Below are positions 25,320 to 34,900 of a stretch of 64,000 bases of DNA, piece after piece. The translations under genes were made by a program, and so were the position numbers. Source of the stretch: Bacteroidales bacterium UBA5197 (GTDB lineage Bacteria; Bacteroidota; Bacteroidia; Bacteroidales; Lentimicrobiaceae). Each line of letters opens with the position of its first letter. The first letter of the stretch is position 1. The stretch spans positions 1 through 64,000 of the forward strand of contig DHVX01000086.1 of NCBI GenBank assembly GCA_002412885.1. Reading direction: 5' to 3'. Under the pieces are notes generated by a model that had not been told where the DNA came from, made no database searches, and saw nothing but the letters and a program-made list of their open reading frames with translations.

Positions 25320-26705
25320 TTAAAAGTCAACTTCAAACCTTACACTTACAAAGCTGAAGTCATCACCGGCTTTGCCCATGGCATCAACAACTTTCTTCGG
25401 ATTACGGGTCAAAGCACCGGTTTCATCATAACCTACAAACAGTTTATTCTTGCCGCTGGCATATCTGTCGTGGTTCAGATAAGCATAATTTAGCATAATC
25501 TTCACATTGTTGTTCACATGGTAATTAACACCGAAAGTATATCCTTCGCCGGCACCTCCCATGATTCCATCCATACGGCTGTTGAGGCTCAGATAATCAT
25601 AACGGAATGATAGCTCAACATCGCCCCAGGTTTGTCCGCGGGTTGGTTGCGTAAACTCAGCTTCGCTTGTATTGTAGTTATATTTTCCGCCAAAGAGCAG
25701 TACACTTCCGAACGCATAGAATCCATCAAATTTTTCGGTGGGCAGCACCTCACTGAATTTTTTCCGGTGAACATTGTTTAAGATATATTCTGACTGAAAT
25801 CTGAAGTTTTTGTAATATCCTGCTAGTTCAAAACCACCAAGAACAACATGGTCAACAAACGGAATGAGGTCGGTATCAATATACTTTTTACGGTTGATTG
25901 AAGTCAGAGATCTTACGCTGTAGCGCTCATGACCCCGTATTTCGGCATGGGTTTTAGGTGTGCGGTATGAACCGGCAACGCCAAAATGAAATCCTTTATT
26001 AAAATCGCTGTAAAACGGCATTGCTACAAGTTTTCCGGTAAATGAAACACCTTCATCAACACCATAGTCTTTGTTGTTATCTTCAGAAAACAGACGTTCC
26101 TCAGGATCTCCAACAGTTTGAAAGTGAACCCCTCCCATACCAAATAACCAGTTTTTGCTATAAATTGTTGATAAACCTATATGGCGGGAAGGCGCAAAAA
26201 TGTGCACAACCATAGGTCTTTCAATAAAGGTCAGGTATCTTGAAGTGGTCGTAGATTCAATTGAAAAACCTTCTTTGAAATGCCCTACCCTGAAACCCAG
26301 ACTATTATTGGGCGAAAACTCAAGATAAGCATCCTTAAGTTCAAGTTCGGAGTTAGAAATATCCATATCAAACTCGCCGTACCATTTTTCGCCAAACGCA
26401 CTTTTTACAGCAAATCTTGCACGACGGATGGAGGTTCCGTTTCCAATCGGGTTTAATGGTTCGCCAAAAAAAATTGCACCATCAACCTGCACGCGGGCAT
26501 CGTACCAGATTTTGTATTTCTGGTCTTTGCTTTCAAGAACCAGAATGCCATTGCGCTCTTCGGCATGAAGCGGAGTGCGGTTAACTTTTACCCCATATTG
26601 GTTATAGCGCACAACTGTATCTGTTTCCTGCGCTGTTGTTGTATTGCTGCTCAACCATACAGCGATAAGCATTACAACCCATTTCATTTGTTTAAGATTA
26701 CTCAT
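25320..26705 (-). CDS. OprO/OprP-type phosphate-selective porin
   Basis: 461 residues with a signal peptide (cleavage near TTTAQ). The body is beta-barrel in style, with alternating aromatic strands and GEFDMDISNSELELKDAYL and GFRVGHFKEGFSIESTTTS, which are landmarks of the OprO/OprP family of anion-selective porins. The chain ends in SFVSVRFEVDF, with a C-terminal Phe as in outer-membrane barrels. Placed 12 bases downstream of the PiT transporter and upstream of the lamin-tail lipoprotein, it would admit phosphate or polyphosphate through the outer membrane. A second Met at residue 7 is an equally good start. Confidence 0.88.
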   Translation of the reverse strand: MSNLKQMKWVVMLIAVWLSSNTTTAQETDTVVRYNQYGVKVNRTPLHAEERNGILVLESKDQKYKIWYDARVQVDGAIFFGEPLNPIGNGTSIRRARFAVKSAFGEKWYGEFDMDISNSELELKDAYLEFSPNNSLGFRVGHFKEGFSIESTTTSRYLTFIERPMVVHIFAPSRHIGLSTIYSKNWLFGMGGVHFQTVGDPEERLFSEDNNKDYGVDEGVSFTGKLVAMPFYSDFNKGFHFGVAGSYRTPKTHAEIRGHERYSVRSLTSINRKKYIDTDLIPFVDHVVLGGFELAGYYKNFRFQSEYILNNVHRKKFSEVLPTEKFDGFYAFGSVLLFGGKYNYNTSEAEFTQPTRGQTWGDVELSFRYDYLSLNSRMDGIMGGAGEGYTFGVNYHVNNNVKIMLNYAYLNHDRYASGKNKLFVGYDETGALTRNPKKVVDAMGKAGDDFSFVSVRFEVDF

Positions 26706-26717
26706 ATTTAGTTTGAT

Positions 26718-28472
26718 TTAAAGGTTCTGGATAAAAAGAATCAGGTTTTCACCCTGTTTGAGATTTAATCTTTTTCTAAGGCGGTATCTTGCAATTTCTA
26801 CACTCTTAGATGAAATACCCAGCAAAGAGGAAATTTCCTTAGAAGACAGGTTTAGTCTCAGCAGTATTGCCAGTTTCTTTTCCTGTTCGGTGAGATCGGG
26901 GAACTTTGATGCAAGCTTTTGCCTGAAATCACGGTCGGTCTTTTCGATTTTTGCATAAAACTCTTCCGTTTCATCACTGAACGACATTTTCTGCCTGAGA
27001 AGAGTGCTGAGTTCTTTTAATTTTTTATCGATATATTCTTTTTCGTCCGCACTTCTTATGTCATCAATTATCCCTGAAAGCATCTGAAGAAACTCTTTCT
27101 GGTTTGTGATGTTCAGGGCAATGTTGGTGTATTCACGGCGACGGTTTTCAAGCTTCTGATTCAGCACGCTGTTTTCAGTCTGAATTGCAGAAACCTCCAT
27201 ATTACTAAGTGCTTTTTGTGCCTGATAATAATTATTTTGTTGCTGAAGGAGCTCATTTTCAGCTTTCAGCCTCAGCTTTTGCTGCCTGAAAATAAGAAAC
27301 ACCAGAATAACTATAGCAATTGCAGCCAATACCAGTACTGCCGGCAGAACCAGATTAATGTATAAGGCAGTGTCAATCAAACCACTCCGGTTAATCTGCG
27401 ATTCAGCCGCATCATTTGCCGCAGGGACTAATGAAGTAACTTTAAGATTAAATACATTCTGAACAAAAAACAAAGCAATATAAGTAAGGACACCGGCAGC
27501 CAGCGGAGTAACTACCCAACCAATTGCAATTTCACCGAGAGCTCTGAATTTTATCTCTCTGGCTCCTTTTACAATTCCAATTCCAATCACCGACCCAACC
27601 ACTACCTGTGTGCTGGAAACAGGAACCAGCGGAATTGCCGGCAATCCAATAGTAACCATCAATGCCGATAAGCTTGTAGAAGAAAAGATAAAAAGAACAA
27701 GTGCCTGAGACAGCACAACAACTATAGCAGCTTCAGCATTCAGCGACAGAATTCCGTTTCCAACTGTATTCATCACTTTCTCACTATAGGTGTAGATACC
27801 TGTAGCTATGGCAAGTCCACCGAGCAGGAATAAAAGCTGCACACCATCGAGCGAGAATAATCCGAAATCGAGAAGAACATCCGGGGCAGAACTGACAAAC
27901 ACACCCATAACATTGGCAATATTATTGGCACCTAAACTATAAGCGCCAAAAGCCCCGACAACTATCAATGAAATCCGGATATAAGCATCGAGCTTTATCA
28001 CATGGATTTTTAATCTTCGTAAGAGTTTTCGAAGCCCGATAAAAAGCAGGACAGCAAATATAAGCCCCAGTATCGGACCACTGATCCAGGTACTGACAAT
28101 TACTGATAAAACCTGATAGTCTGTTGCTTGTCCAACGAAAGTACTCCAGCCAATAATTGCACCAACCACAGCCTGACTTGTAGAAACCGGAATGGCATAG
28201 CGGGTCATCCAGAATACGGTAAATGCAGCACAGAGTGAAACTGTAAATCCACCTGCCAAAGCATCGACAGCACCCAGACTTGAAAGGGTTTCAGAAGTTC
28301 CCCGACCCTGAAAAACAGCACCCAGAACCACAAAGATGCTGGCAATAAATGCAGCACGCCTGAATCTGATCATCTTTGATCCTACCGCTGAACCAAAAAT
28401 ATTGGCTGCATCGTTGGCTCCCAGAGACCAACCAAGAAAAAGACCACTTGACAGAAAAACCAAAAACAACAT
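26718..28472 (-). CDS. pit: PiT phosphate transporter fused to a LuxR-type HTH
   Basis: 584 residues. The PiT core spans 1-345 with the two family repeats: GANDAAN at 18-24 with PVSTSQ at 95-100, and GANNIAN at 181-187 with PVSSTQ at 284-289. A short extracytoplasmic loop follows, then an extra membrane helix (about 372-395), a cytosolic coiled coil (about 397-450) and an alpha-helical region to 525. The end is a LuxR/GerE-type helix-turn-helix at about 527-575 (LTEQEKKLAILL, then SSKEISSLLGISSKSVEIAR). The last part matches the TM-coil-HTH tail of Bacteroidota membrane-bound regulators. PiT proteins normally end near 400-500 residues without DNA-binding domains. It is 19 bases after DUF47 and 12 before the porin. 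Confidence 0.9.
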   Translation of the reverse strand: MLFLVFLSSGLFLGWSLGANDAANIFGSAVGSKMIRFRRAAFIASIFVVLGAVFQGRGTSETLSSLGAVDALAGGFTVSLCAAFTVFWMTRYAIPVSTSQAVVGAIIGWSTFVGQATDYQVLSVIVSTWISGPILGLIFAVLLFIGLRKLLRRLKIHVIKLDAYIRISLIVVGAFGAYSLGANNIANVMGVFVSSAPDVLLDFGLFSLDGVQLLFLLGGLAIATGIYTYSEKVMNTVGNGILSLNAEAAIVVVLSQALVLFIFSSTSLSALMVTIGLPAIPLVPVSSTQVVVGSVIGIGIVKGAREIKFRALGEIAIGWVVTPLAAGVLTYIALFFVQNVFNLKVTSLVPAANDAAESQINRSGLIDTALYINLVLPAVLVLAAIAIVILVFLIFRQQKLRLKAENELLQQQNNYYQAQKALSNMEVSAIQTENSVLNQKLENRRREYTNIALNITNQKEFLQMLSGIIDDIRSADEKEYIDKKLKELSTLLRQKMSFSDETEEFYAKIEKTDRDFRQKLASKFPDLTEQEKKLAILLRLNLSSKEISSLLGISSKSVEIARYRLRKRLNLKQGENLILFIQNL

Positions 28473-28491
28473 CAGGAAATTTATAATTGAA

Positions 28492-29139
28492 TCAAATCGT
28501 GCGCTTTATGGCCATTATTGAAAGAACATCGGCTGTTTTTTCAGCAGCATCTGACAATGTTTCAATATGCAATGTGAAATACCTGAGGTGAAATTTTTCA
28601 CTCAGCTTCAGGTTGGGCATATCATGAAAAACTTTTCGTTTAATTGCATCAGCAAGCTTATCAGCCTCTTTTTCATATAGATAAACCCTGTGAAGCTTTT
28701 CCTTTACAGAATCCGGGTCTCTGAAATACGCCCTGGCTGCAGGAATCACCGATTCAATTGCGGCCGTGGAGAGTTCTGTAAGCTTAACAAGATCCTGATT
28801 CAACTCAGCCGGAATAAACGGATTTTCAACATCAAATTGAAAAAGACTGGTTTTGGCAAGGTCAATAATATTGTCAAGCTCTTCAAGCAACTTCAGTATG
28901 TCGCCCCTGAGCTGTGGCATAAGTGATTGCGTATAAAGAATGTTCTCTGTTTTCCGCTTTAAAATATCTGCTTCCGTTTCCAGATTTGAAAGAGTCTGAA
29001 GATTGCTCAGAAAACTCTCACGATTACCATAAAGATAATTTCTGACTCCTTCCTTAAAAAGGATAGATCCCTGATCGATGAGATTAAGAAAGCTATCAAT
29101 GTGATCAATGGATTTATTAGCATGCCGGAAAAGCATCAT
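28492..29139 (-). CDS. DUF47 (PhoU-like) PiT accessory protein
   Basis: 215 residues, all alpha-helical, of the PhoU-like DUF47/TIGR00153 family that is usually encoded beside PiT transporters and is thought to modulate them. Landmarks are FRHANKSIDHIDSFLNL, LETEADILKRKTENILY and YEKEADKLADAIKRKVF, the paired helical repeats carrying the acidic metal-binding pattern E-x3-D. It is the first gene of the operon DUF47, PiT-HTH, porin, lamin-tail lipoprotein. Cytosolic. It stops 19 bases before the PiT start. A promoter box TAGTTTTG lies 24 bases upstream. Confidence 0.92.
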   Translation of the reverse strand: MMLFRHANKSIDHIDSFLNLIDQGSILFKEGVRNYLYGNRESFLSNLQTLSNLETEADILKRKTENILYTQSLMPQLRGDILKLLEELDNIIDLAKTSLFQFDVENPFIPAELNQDLVKLTELSTAAIESVIPAARAYFRDPDSVKEKLHRVYLYEKEADKLADAIKRKVFHDMPNLKLSEKFHLRYFTLHIETLSDAAEKTADVLSIMAIKRTI

Positions 29140-29162
29140 AAACGTGCAATTTTATAGACATT

Positions 29163-29170
29163 CAAAACTA
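29163..29170 (-). promoter_or_regulatory. Probable -7 box of the phosphate operon
   Basis: TAGTTTTG on the minus strand (CAAAACTA as written) fits TAnnTTTG and lies 24 bases before the DUF47 start. No -33 TTTG; no recognisable Pho-box equivalent. Confidence 0.35.
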
Positions 29171-29548
29171 GCATAAAAATAGATTATAATAACTTTCTAT
29201 TGTTGTATTAAAATTTTTTTTGCCGAAGTCCTTTGTATAGTTATAACAATATCTATACTTCTCTATTTCTGTTCTTTATATATTTGTTGTATAGGTGTTC
29301 TCAATGCAGGTTGTCATTAATACATACGTCTGTAGAGTTTTGGCAGTGTAATTATTTGGGAGATTTTGCGGAACTCCACAAAATCAATGGTTCGGATAAG
29401 TGTCGGAATCAGAATATAAAATCGATAAACAAATAATGCATTTTATTGATTATCAACATATAACAATATCAGGAGACACATTAGAATTTCTTTCACAAAT
29501 AGACGGAATTGTTTAAGATTAATTAACAAAGGCAATACAAAAATGCGC

Positions 29549-29556
29549 TAAATTTG
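29549..29556 (+). promoter_or_regulatory. -7 box of the T9SS gene at 29644
   Basis: TAAATTTG matches TAnnTTTG, 88 bases before ATG 29644, leaving a long 5' leader. An upstream start at 29554 would fall inside this box and was rejected. Confidence 0.5.
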
Positions 29557-29643
29557 TGGATTCGTTTTAAAATTACTAAATTCACACTTTCCACCGCATT
29601 AACAGCAATTCATTATATTTTTCAACCATTTAACCCTCTCATC

Positions 29644-31737
29644 ATGAAACAAAATTACATTTCACGCTTTTTAACCATCTTCCTGCTTGTTGCTGGCTTT
29701 GCAGCCGGTACATATACCTTGCAGGCACAGGTTATCATTACACAATGGGATTTCAACGCTGAAAACACCAACCCTACCACCGGTTCAGGAACTGCTGACC
29801 TTATCGGAGGCACAACCGCTACTTACGCAGCCGGCTTTACAGGCAATCCCGACAGGGGATGGAATACTTCTACCTACCCTGATCAGGGTACAAACCAGTC
29901 AACAGCAGGCGTTCAATTCAATGCAGCGACAACCACTTTCAGCAATATCAGTCTGGAATGGGCTCAGCGCCATAGCAATACCTCAGCCAACCGTTTGCGG
30001 TTAAAATACACCCTTAACGGAACAGACTGGGTTAACTTTGAAGCTTCTGCTGCAAATGCTACCAATACAGCTGCCGGAGTTGACAAAGGTTTTGACAATG
30101 GCCGTTATGTTGCAGATGCCGGAGATACATGGTATTTGCGCGGAGCAAATTTTTCATCTATTGCAGGTGCAGCCAATAACCCTTCTTTTGGCGTAAGAAT
30201 TGTTACTGAATTTTTTGACGGCTCCAATTATGGTCCTGCAAATCCAGCCGGAACCTATGGCACCGGAGGTACGCTCAGATACGATAATGTTACTTTTTAT
30301 GGCGCCGGAAATTCTCCGTTAATTACTGCCACACCATCAAGCCTTTCAGGTTTTACTTATGTTGCAGGCAGCGGACCATCAGAATTGCAGATTACAACAC
30401 TAAACGCCTTTAACCTCACTCCTGCATCCGGGGCTGTTACTTTTTCAACATCTGCTGATTATGAGTGGTCGGTGAATGGTACTGATTTTTTCAGTGAGCC
30501 AGGCAATGTTCCTTACGAAAACGGAAGCTTCCCCGGTAACGGAGATGTTCCGGTACGCATTCGCTTAAAAGCCGGTTTAACTGCCGGTAGTTATGTTGGA
30601 AGTCTGGTAGTCAATGGTGGCAGCGCTCCTGAAGTTACTGTTGCTTTAAGCGGTTCGGTTACATCAAGTACCCCTGCAGCAATTTCCTCAATTATCCTCC
30701 CAAGATTTATTGAAGGCGCAACACCTTCCAATCAGAACAGGGTTCCTTTGGCATTTCATGTAACTATGTCAAATTTACTGCCTTCTTCAACTTACAAATA
30801 TTACAACAAAGCAATCTCCGGATCAGATGCTCCTGATTATAATGGTGCAGGAAACTGCATTTTCGTAAATCCGGCAACCGGCACATTTACCCGTACAACC
30901 AGTACATCTATGACTTCTCCTGGCCAGCATGGTGAATTTACAACCGATGCCGCCGGAACTTTCGCCGGATGGTTTATTACAGAACCAACCGGTAATGCCA
31001 GATTTAAACCGGGCAATGAAATTTTTATGCGCATTATGCTCAATGATGGCGCAGGTGGAACTGCCGAAGCTACCCGCCTCACTTCATCCGAAAGCGTAAA
31101 AGTTCTTGGCTTTTACACCACAGCAGCCGACTCAACAGGCACTGCAATTCGCGGAGTAAGCAACTTTACCGCTAAAAACTTTGCACTTCTGTATGACAAT
31201 ACAACCGGAGCAGGTCGTCCGCTATATGCAACTCAGATTGAAGCCAGCGGAGTTGAGTTTCTCGCCGGAACTTATGCCGAGTTTTATGCAACCAACGTTG
31301 CAGGAGCTGAAGGTGCATGGGGAGGAATTGTTCCCAACATTAATGCCAATGGCGTTAAAAGGGTTGAAGAACGCAGCCTTACCACCGGAGCAGTAGTTAG
31401 CAATCATACTTCAGAAAACGGAGTATGGAAAGATGTTGATACCAAAAATCCTTCAGGCGGAATTGCAACTGTACTGGTTATCAATACTACCCTGGGAATT
31501 GGTTCACCTGTAACCGAAATGGGTAAAATATTTACCTATGGCAAAACCCTGAACATTGAACTCAATCAGCAGATCAACGGAACTGTGCAGGTAATCAACC
31601 TTTACGGACAGCAAGTTGCTGATTTCAGCCTTAATGGCACCTCTGCCAATTTCACACTTGATGCTCCTGCCGGAATTTACATTGTTCGCATTGTAAGCAA
31701 CAAAGGTATGGTAAGCAGCAAGGTGTTGGTGAAGTAA
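29644..31737 (+). CDS. T9SS surface protein with one copy of the 270-residue module
   Basis: 697 residues from ATG 29644, with signal peptide (cleavage near LQAQ). Order of parts: N-terminal beta domain (about 30-220) with QWDFNAENTNPTTG and RLKYTLNGTDWVNF, like T9SS adhesin-type domains; an SLSGFTYVAGSGPSE linker domain (about 225-335); the ~270-residue module (about 350-615) with RVPLAFHVTMSNL, GEFTTDAAGTFAGWF, LYDNTTGAGRPLY and GAWGGIVPN; and a T9SS type A sorting domain at the end (LYGQQVADFSL, then PAGIYIVRIV). A terminator separates it from the larger relative at 31904. Function unknown; adhesion or matrix is plausible. Confidence 0.82.
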   Translation: MKQNYISRFLTIFLLVAGFAAGTYTLQAQVIITQWDFNAENTNPTTGSGTADLIGGTTATYAAGFTGNPDRGWNTSTYPDQGTNQSTAGVQFNAATTTFSNISLEWAQRHSNTSANRLRLKYTLNGTDWVNFEASAANATNTAAGVDKGFDNGRYVADAGDTWYLRGANFSSIAGAANNPSFGVRIVTEFFDGSNYGPANPAGTYGTGGTLRYDNVTFYGAGNSPLITATPSSLSGFTYVAGSGPSELQITTLNAFNLTPASGAVTFSTSADYEWSVNGTDFFSEPGNVPYENGSFPGNGDVPVRIRLKAGLTAGSYVGSLVVNGGSAPEVTVALSGSVTSSTPAAISSIILPRFIEGATPSNQNRVPLAFHVTMSNLLPSSTYKYYNKAISGSDAPDYNGAGNCIFVNPATGTFTRTTSTSMTSPGQHGEFTTDAAGTFAGWFITEPTGNARFKPGNEIFMRIMLNDGAGGTAEATRLTSSESVKVLGFYTTAADSTGTAIRGVSNFTAKNFALLYDNTTGAGRPLYATQIEASGVEFLAGTYAEFYATNVAGAEGAWGGIVPNINANGVKRVEERSLTTGAVVSNHTSENGVWKDVDTKNPSGGIATVLVINTTLGIGSPVTEMGKIFTYGKTLNIELNQQINGTVQVINLYGQQVADFSLNGTSANFTLDAPAGIYIVRIVSNKGMVSSKVLVK

Positions 31738-31762
31738 TTGCTCCAAAAATAAAGGCTTAACA

Positions 31763-31815
31763 AAATCCGCAACTTCTTTTGCTCATTCAATGGACATCAG
31801 GAGTTGCGGATTTTT
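31763..31815 (+). terminator. Terminator after the 697-residue T9SS gene
   Basis: Stem AAATCCGCAACT (31763-31774) with AGTTGCGGATTT (31802-31813), 12 bp perfect, followed by TT and A/T-rich sequence. Confidence 0.8.
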
Positions 31816-31903
31816 CAACACGGGAAATCAAATGTAGAGGACTCGAATAATAATTAGTTTAAAAGAATTCAAAAAAACATTTTTCAAATTTAATTTTCAG
31901 AAA

Positions 31904-34900
31904 ATGAAAAACTTTCTCAAAGACTTAAAAACAAGGATTATGACTTGCTCTTTTCTTGTTGCGTTCATTTTTCTATCAGTCGCTCAGGGATTCTCTCAAC
32001 CATTAATGGTTGAAAATTTTGATTATCCTATTGGTTCGTTGCTGACTGCTAATGGGTGGACAGCACACAGTGCATCAGGGACTACACCAATTGATGTTAC
32101 CAATGGACTATCCTTTACAGGTTATTTAGGATCGGGAATCGGAGGCGCTGCCAATGTTGACAACACTGGAGAAGATGTGCATACAAATTTCCCGGAACAA
32201 ACTTCCGGAACTGTTTATGCTGCATTTATAATTCAAACTCAAAGTACAAATTCTGCAGGTTATTTTCTTCACCTAGGCCAGACGACAATTGGTACAACCT
32301 TCTTTTCCAGAGTCTGGGTAAATGCGACTGGGAATCAAGTTGGAGTAGGTACAGCTGCCTCTGTTGCAATTACTCCAGAAACACCAACACTGCTTGTGTT
32401 AAAATTGGATATTGCTTCTAAAATTACCAGTTTATACGTTTTTAATAGTTTTCCAACATCCGAACCTCCTACTGCAGATGCTACATTTACCGAAACAGCA
32501 GCTTTCAGTAACGTTGGTTCCATTGCCCTTAGGCAGTATAATGCTGCTCAGCGCATAATTGTTGACGGAATCAGAGTTGCTACAACATGGGCTGATGCTG
32601 TTACTGCCGCTGGCGGTAATCTCCCCCCAACCATCACCAATATCGTTCAAACTCCCGCCACAGGCATCACTCCAACAACAACTGTTTCAGTGAGTGCCAA
32701 TGTTACAGATAGCGACGGAACAGTTGCTTCAGTGGTATTAAACTGGGGAACAGTGAGCGGAAGTCTTACCAATCCCATCAATATGACTTTGGGAAGTGGC
32801 AGCACCTACACTACAGTGAGCAATATTCCTGCACAGGCTGACGGCACAACTGTATATTATTCAATAACAGCAACCGATAATGGAGCTGCTACAACCACTT
32901 CACCTCAGCAGAGTTATGTGGTTTCAGCACCAGCAACCCAACTGGCCTTTGTTAATTTTCCGGCCACCGGCACACAGGGAAATGCAGTTGCTTCATTTAC
33001 TGTTGAAGCCCGTCGTGGCGACAATACGGTTGATCCCGGTTATACAGGTGACATTACCCTCAGCATAGCTACCGGTACAGGAACGCTTGGAGGCACAATC
33101 ACCCGCGCTGCAGTAGCCGGAGTTGCCACTTTTAATGATATTACCTTCAGCGCTCCGGGAACTTTTACACTCAACGCAAATTCAACCGGACTGACCCAGG
33201 CTACAAGCAGTTCTATTACCATCAGTCCTGCCCCTGCAATTACCTCAATTATTTTACCGCAGTTTATAAATGCTGCTGCGCCCGCAAACAACAGGATACC
33301 TTTTGCTTTCAGAGCAAGCCTTGGTAATCTGCTTCCCAATGCAACCTACAGGTATATTAACCAGATGGTTATTTCAACTGACACACCAACAGCAGGTGGA
33401 GCAGGAAATCCGATTTTTGTTGGCAGCGATGGCACATTCTACCGCTCTACCGGGCCTAGCCTTTCTTCAGCCGGAAATTATGGAGAATTTACTACTGATG
33501 CTTCGGGCAATTACACCGGATGGTTCCTTGTTGAAACAACAACCAACACCAGGTTTGATGCCGGCAATCAGGTTTTTGTGAGAATTACCCTGAATAACGG
33601 CGCAGGAGGAACAACCGCAACCAACAGACCAACATCTGCTGACTTTACCACAGCCATTGGCTTTGGAATAAATCCTGCTGCCACAGAAGGTACAGCAATC
33701 CGTGCAATCTCTGCAGCTACTCCAAAGAATTTTGTATTCCTTTATGACAACACAGGTGCTACTGGCCGCCCACTAACCGGCACAAGTATTGAAGTAACCG
33801 GCGTTGACTATACAGCCATATCATCTTATGCTGCATTCTACCGCGAAAACGTTTCAGGCGTTAACGGCGCATGGGGCGGAATTGTTCCTAATGTTAATGC
33901 AAACGGTGTTAGGTGTATTGAAGAACGCTCTTTGACAACAGGAAGTGTGGTTAAAACCGATGTATCAGCCGACGGAATCTGGGGTGCAACCAATACAGTC
34001 AATCCTGTTGGCGGAACCACTGATGTTCTTGTAATAGATCTTATTGCTGCCAATGCCCCGGTTATTTCTGTTGCACCTGCAAGTCTTAGCGGATTTACTT
34101 ATGTTATCGGAAACGGACCTTCAACAGCCCAAACCTATAACATCAGTGCTGCAAATCTTGAAGGCACCGGAAACGTTACCGTTACCGCACCTGCCGATTA
34201 TGAAGTATCAACGAACGGAGCTACTTTTGCCGCTTCGTTAAACCTTCCTTTTGCAGCCGGAATTATTACCGGTCAGCCACTTACCATTTCTGTAAGGTTA
34301 AAAGCCGGACTTGCAGTTGGCAATTACAATGGTCAGCAGATTGTACATGCCGGAGGCACAGCTCCAAATGCTATTGTGACCTGTTCGGGAAGTGTAACCT
34401 ACCCTGTTCCTGTATTGGCTGCTGAAACAGTTCCTATGTATATTCAGGGATTGAACGGCACCAATGCAAAAAGAGTTCCATTTGCTTTCAGGGCAACCAT
34501 CAGCAATATGATGCCTAATGCAACCTACCGTTATTACAACAAAGTTGTAATTGATACCGACACTCCAACCACAGATGGCGCAGGCAATCCTATCTTTGCT
34601 TCAGCAAGTGGTGCATTTACACGCACAAGCAGCACATCAATGGGAACCGAAGGCGAGTATGGTGAATTTACGACCAATGCATCGGGTAGCTACAGCGGTT
34701 GGTTCATTACCGAACCCACCGGAAATGCAAGGTTTACACCCGGCAACCAGATTTTTATGCGCATTATGCTTAATAATGGGGAGAACGGAACAACCGTTGT
34801 ATCGCGCCTTACAACCGCAGCTTCAGTTGGCGTTATCAACTTCGGCACTGTAAATCAGGCTGGTGAAGGAACTGGTATCCGCGGTATTTCTGAGGCTGCT

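Larger units (their letters stand above)
29140..29643. other. AT-rich intergenic region between divergent operons
   Basis: About 500 bases of AT-rich sequence between the phosphate operon (minus) and the first T9SS gene (plus). No gene, tRNA or strong repeat is recognised. It contains the two -7 boxes listed separately. Confidence 0.5.

Noticed and set aside
26718..28472. Possibility that the HTH is a separate gene joined by error
   Set aside because: Single open frame of 584 codons with continuous coiled coil from the membrane helix; no internal start with ribosome site before the HTH. Kept as one gene, but assembly check advised.
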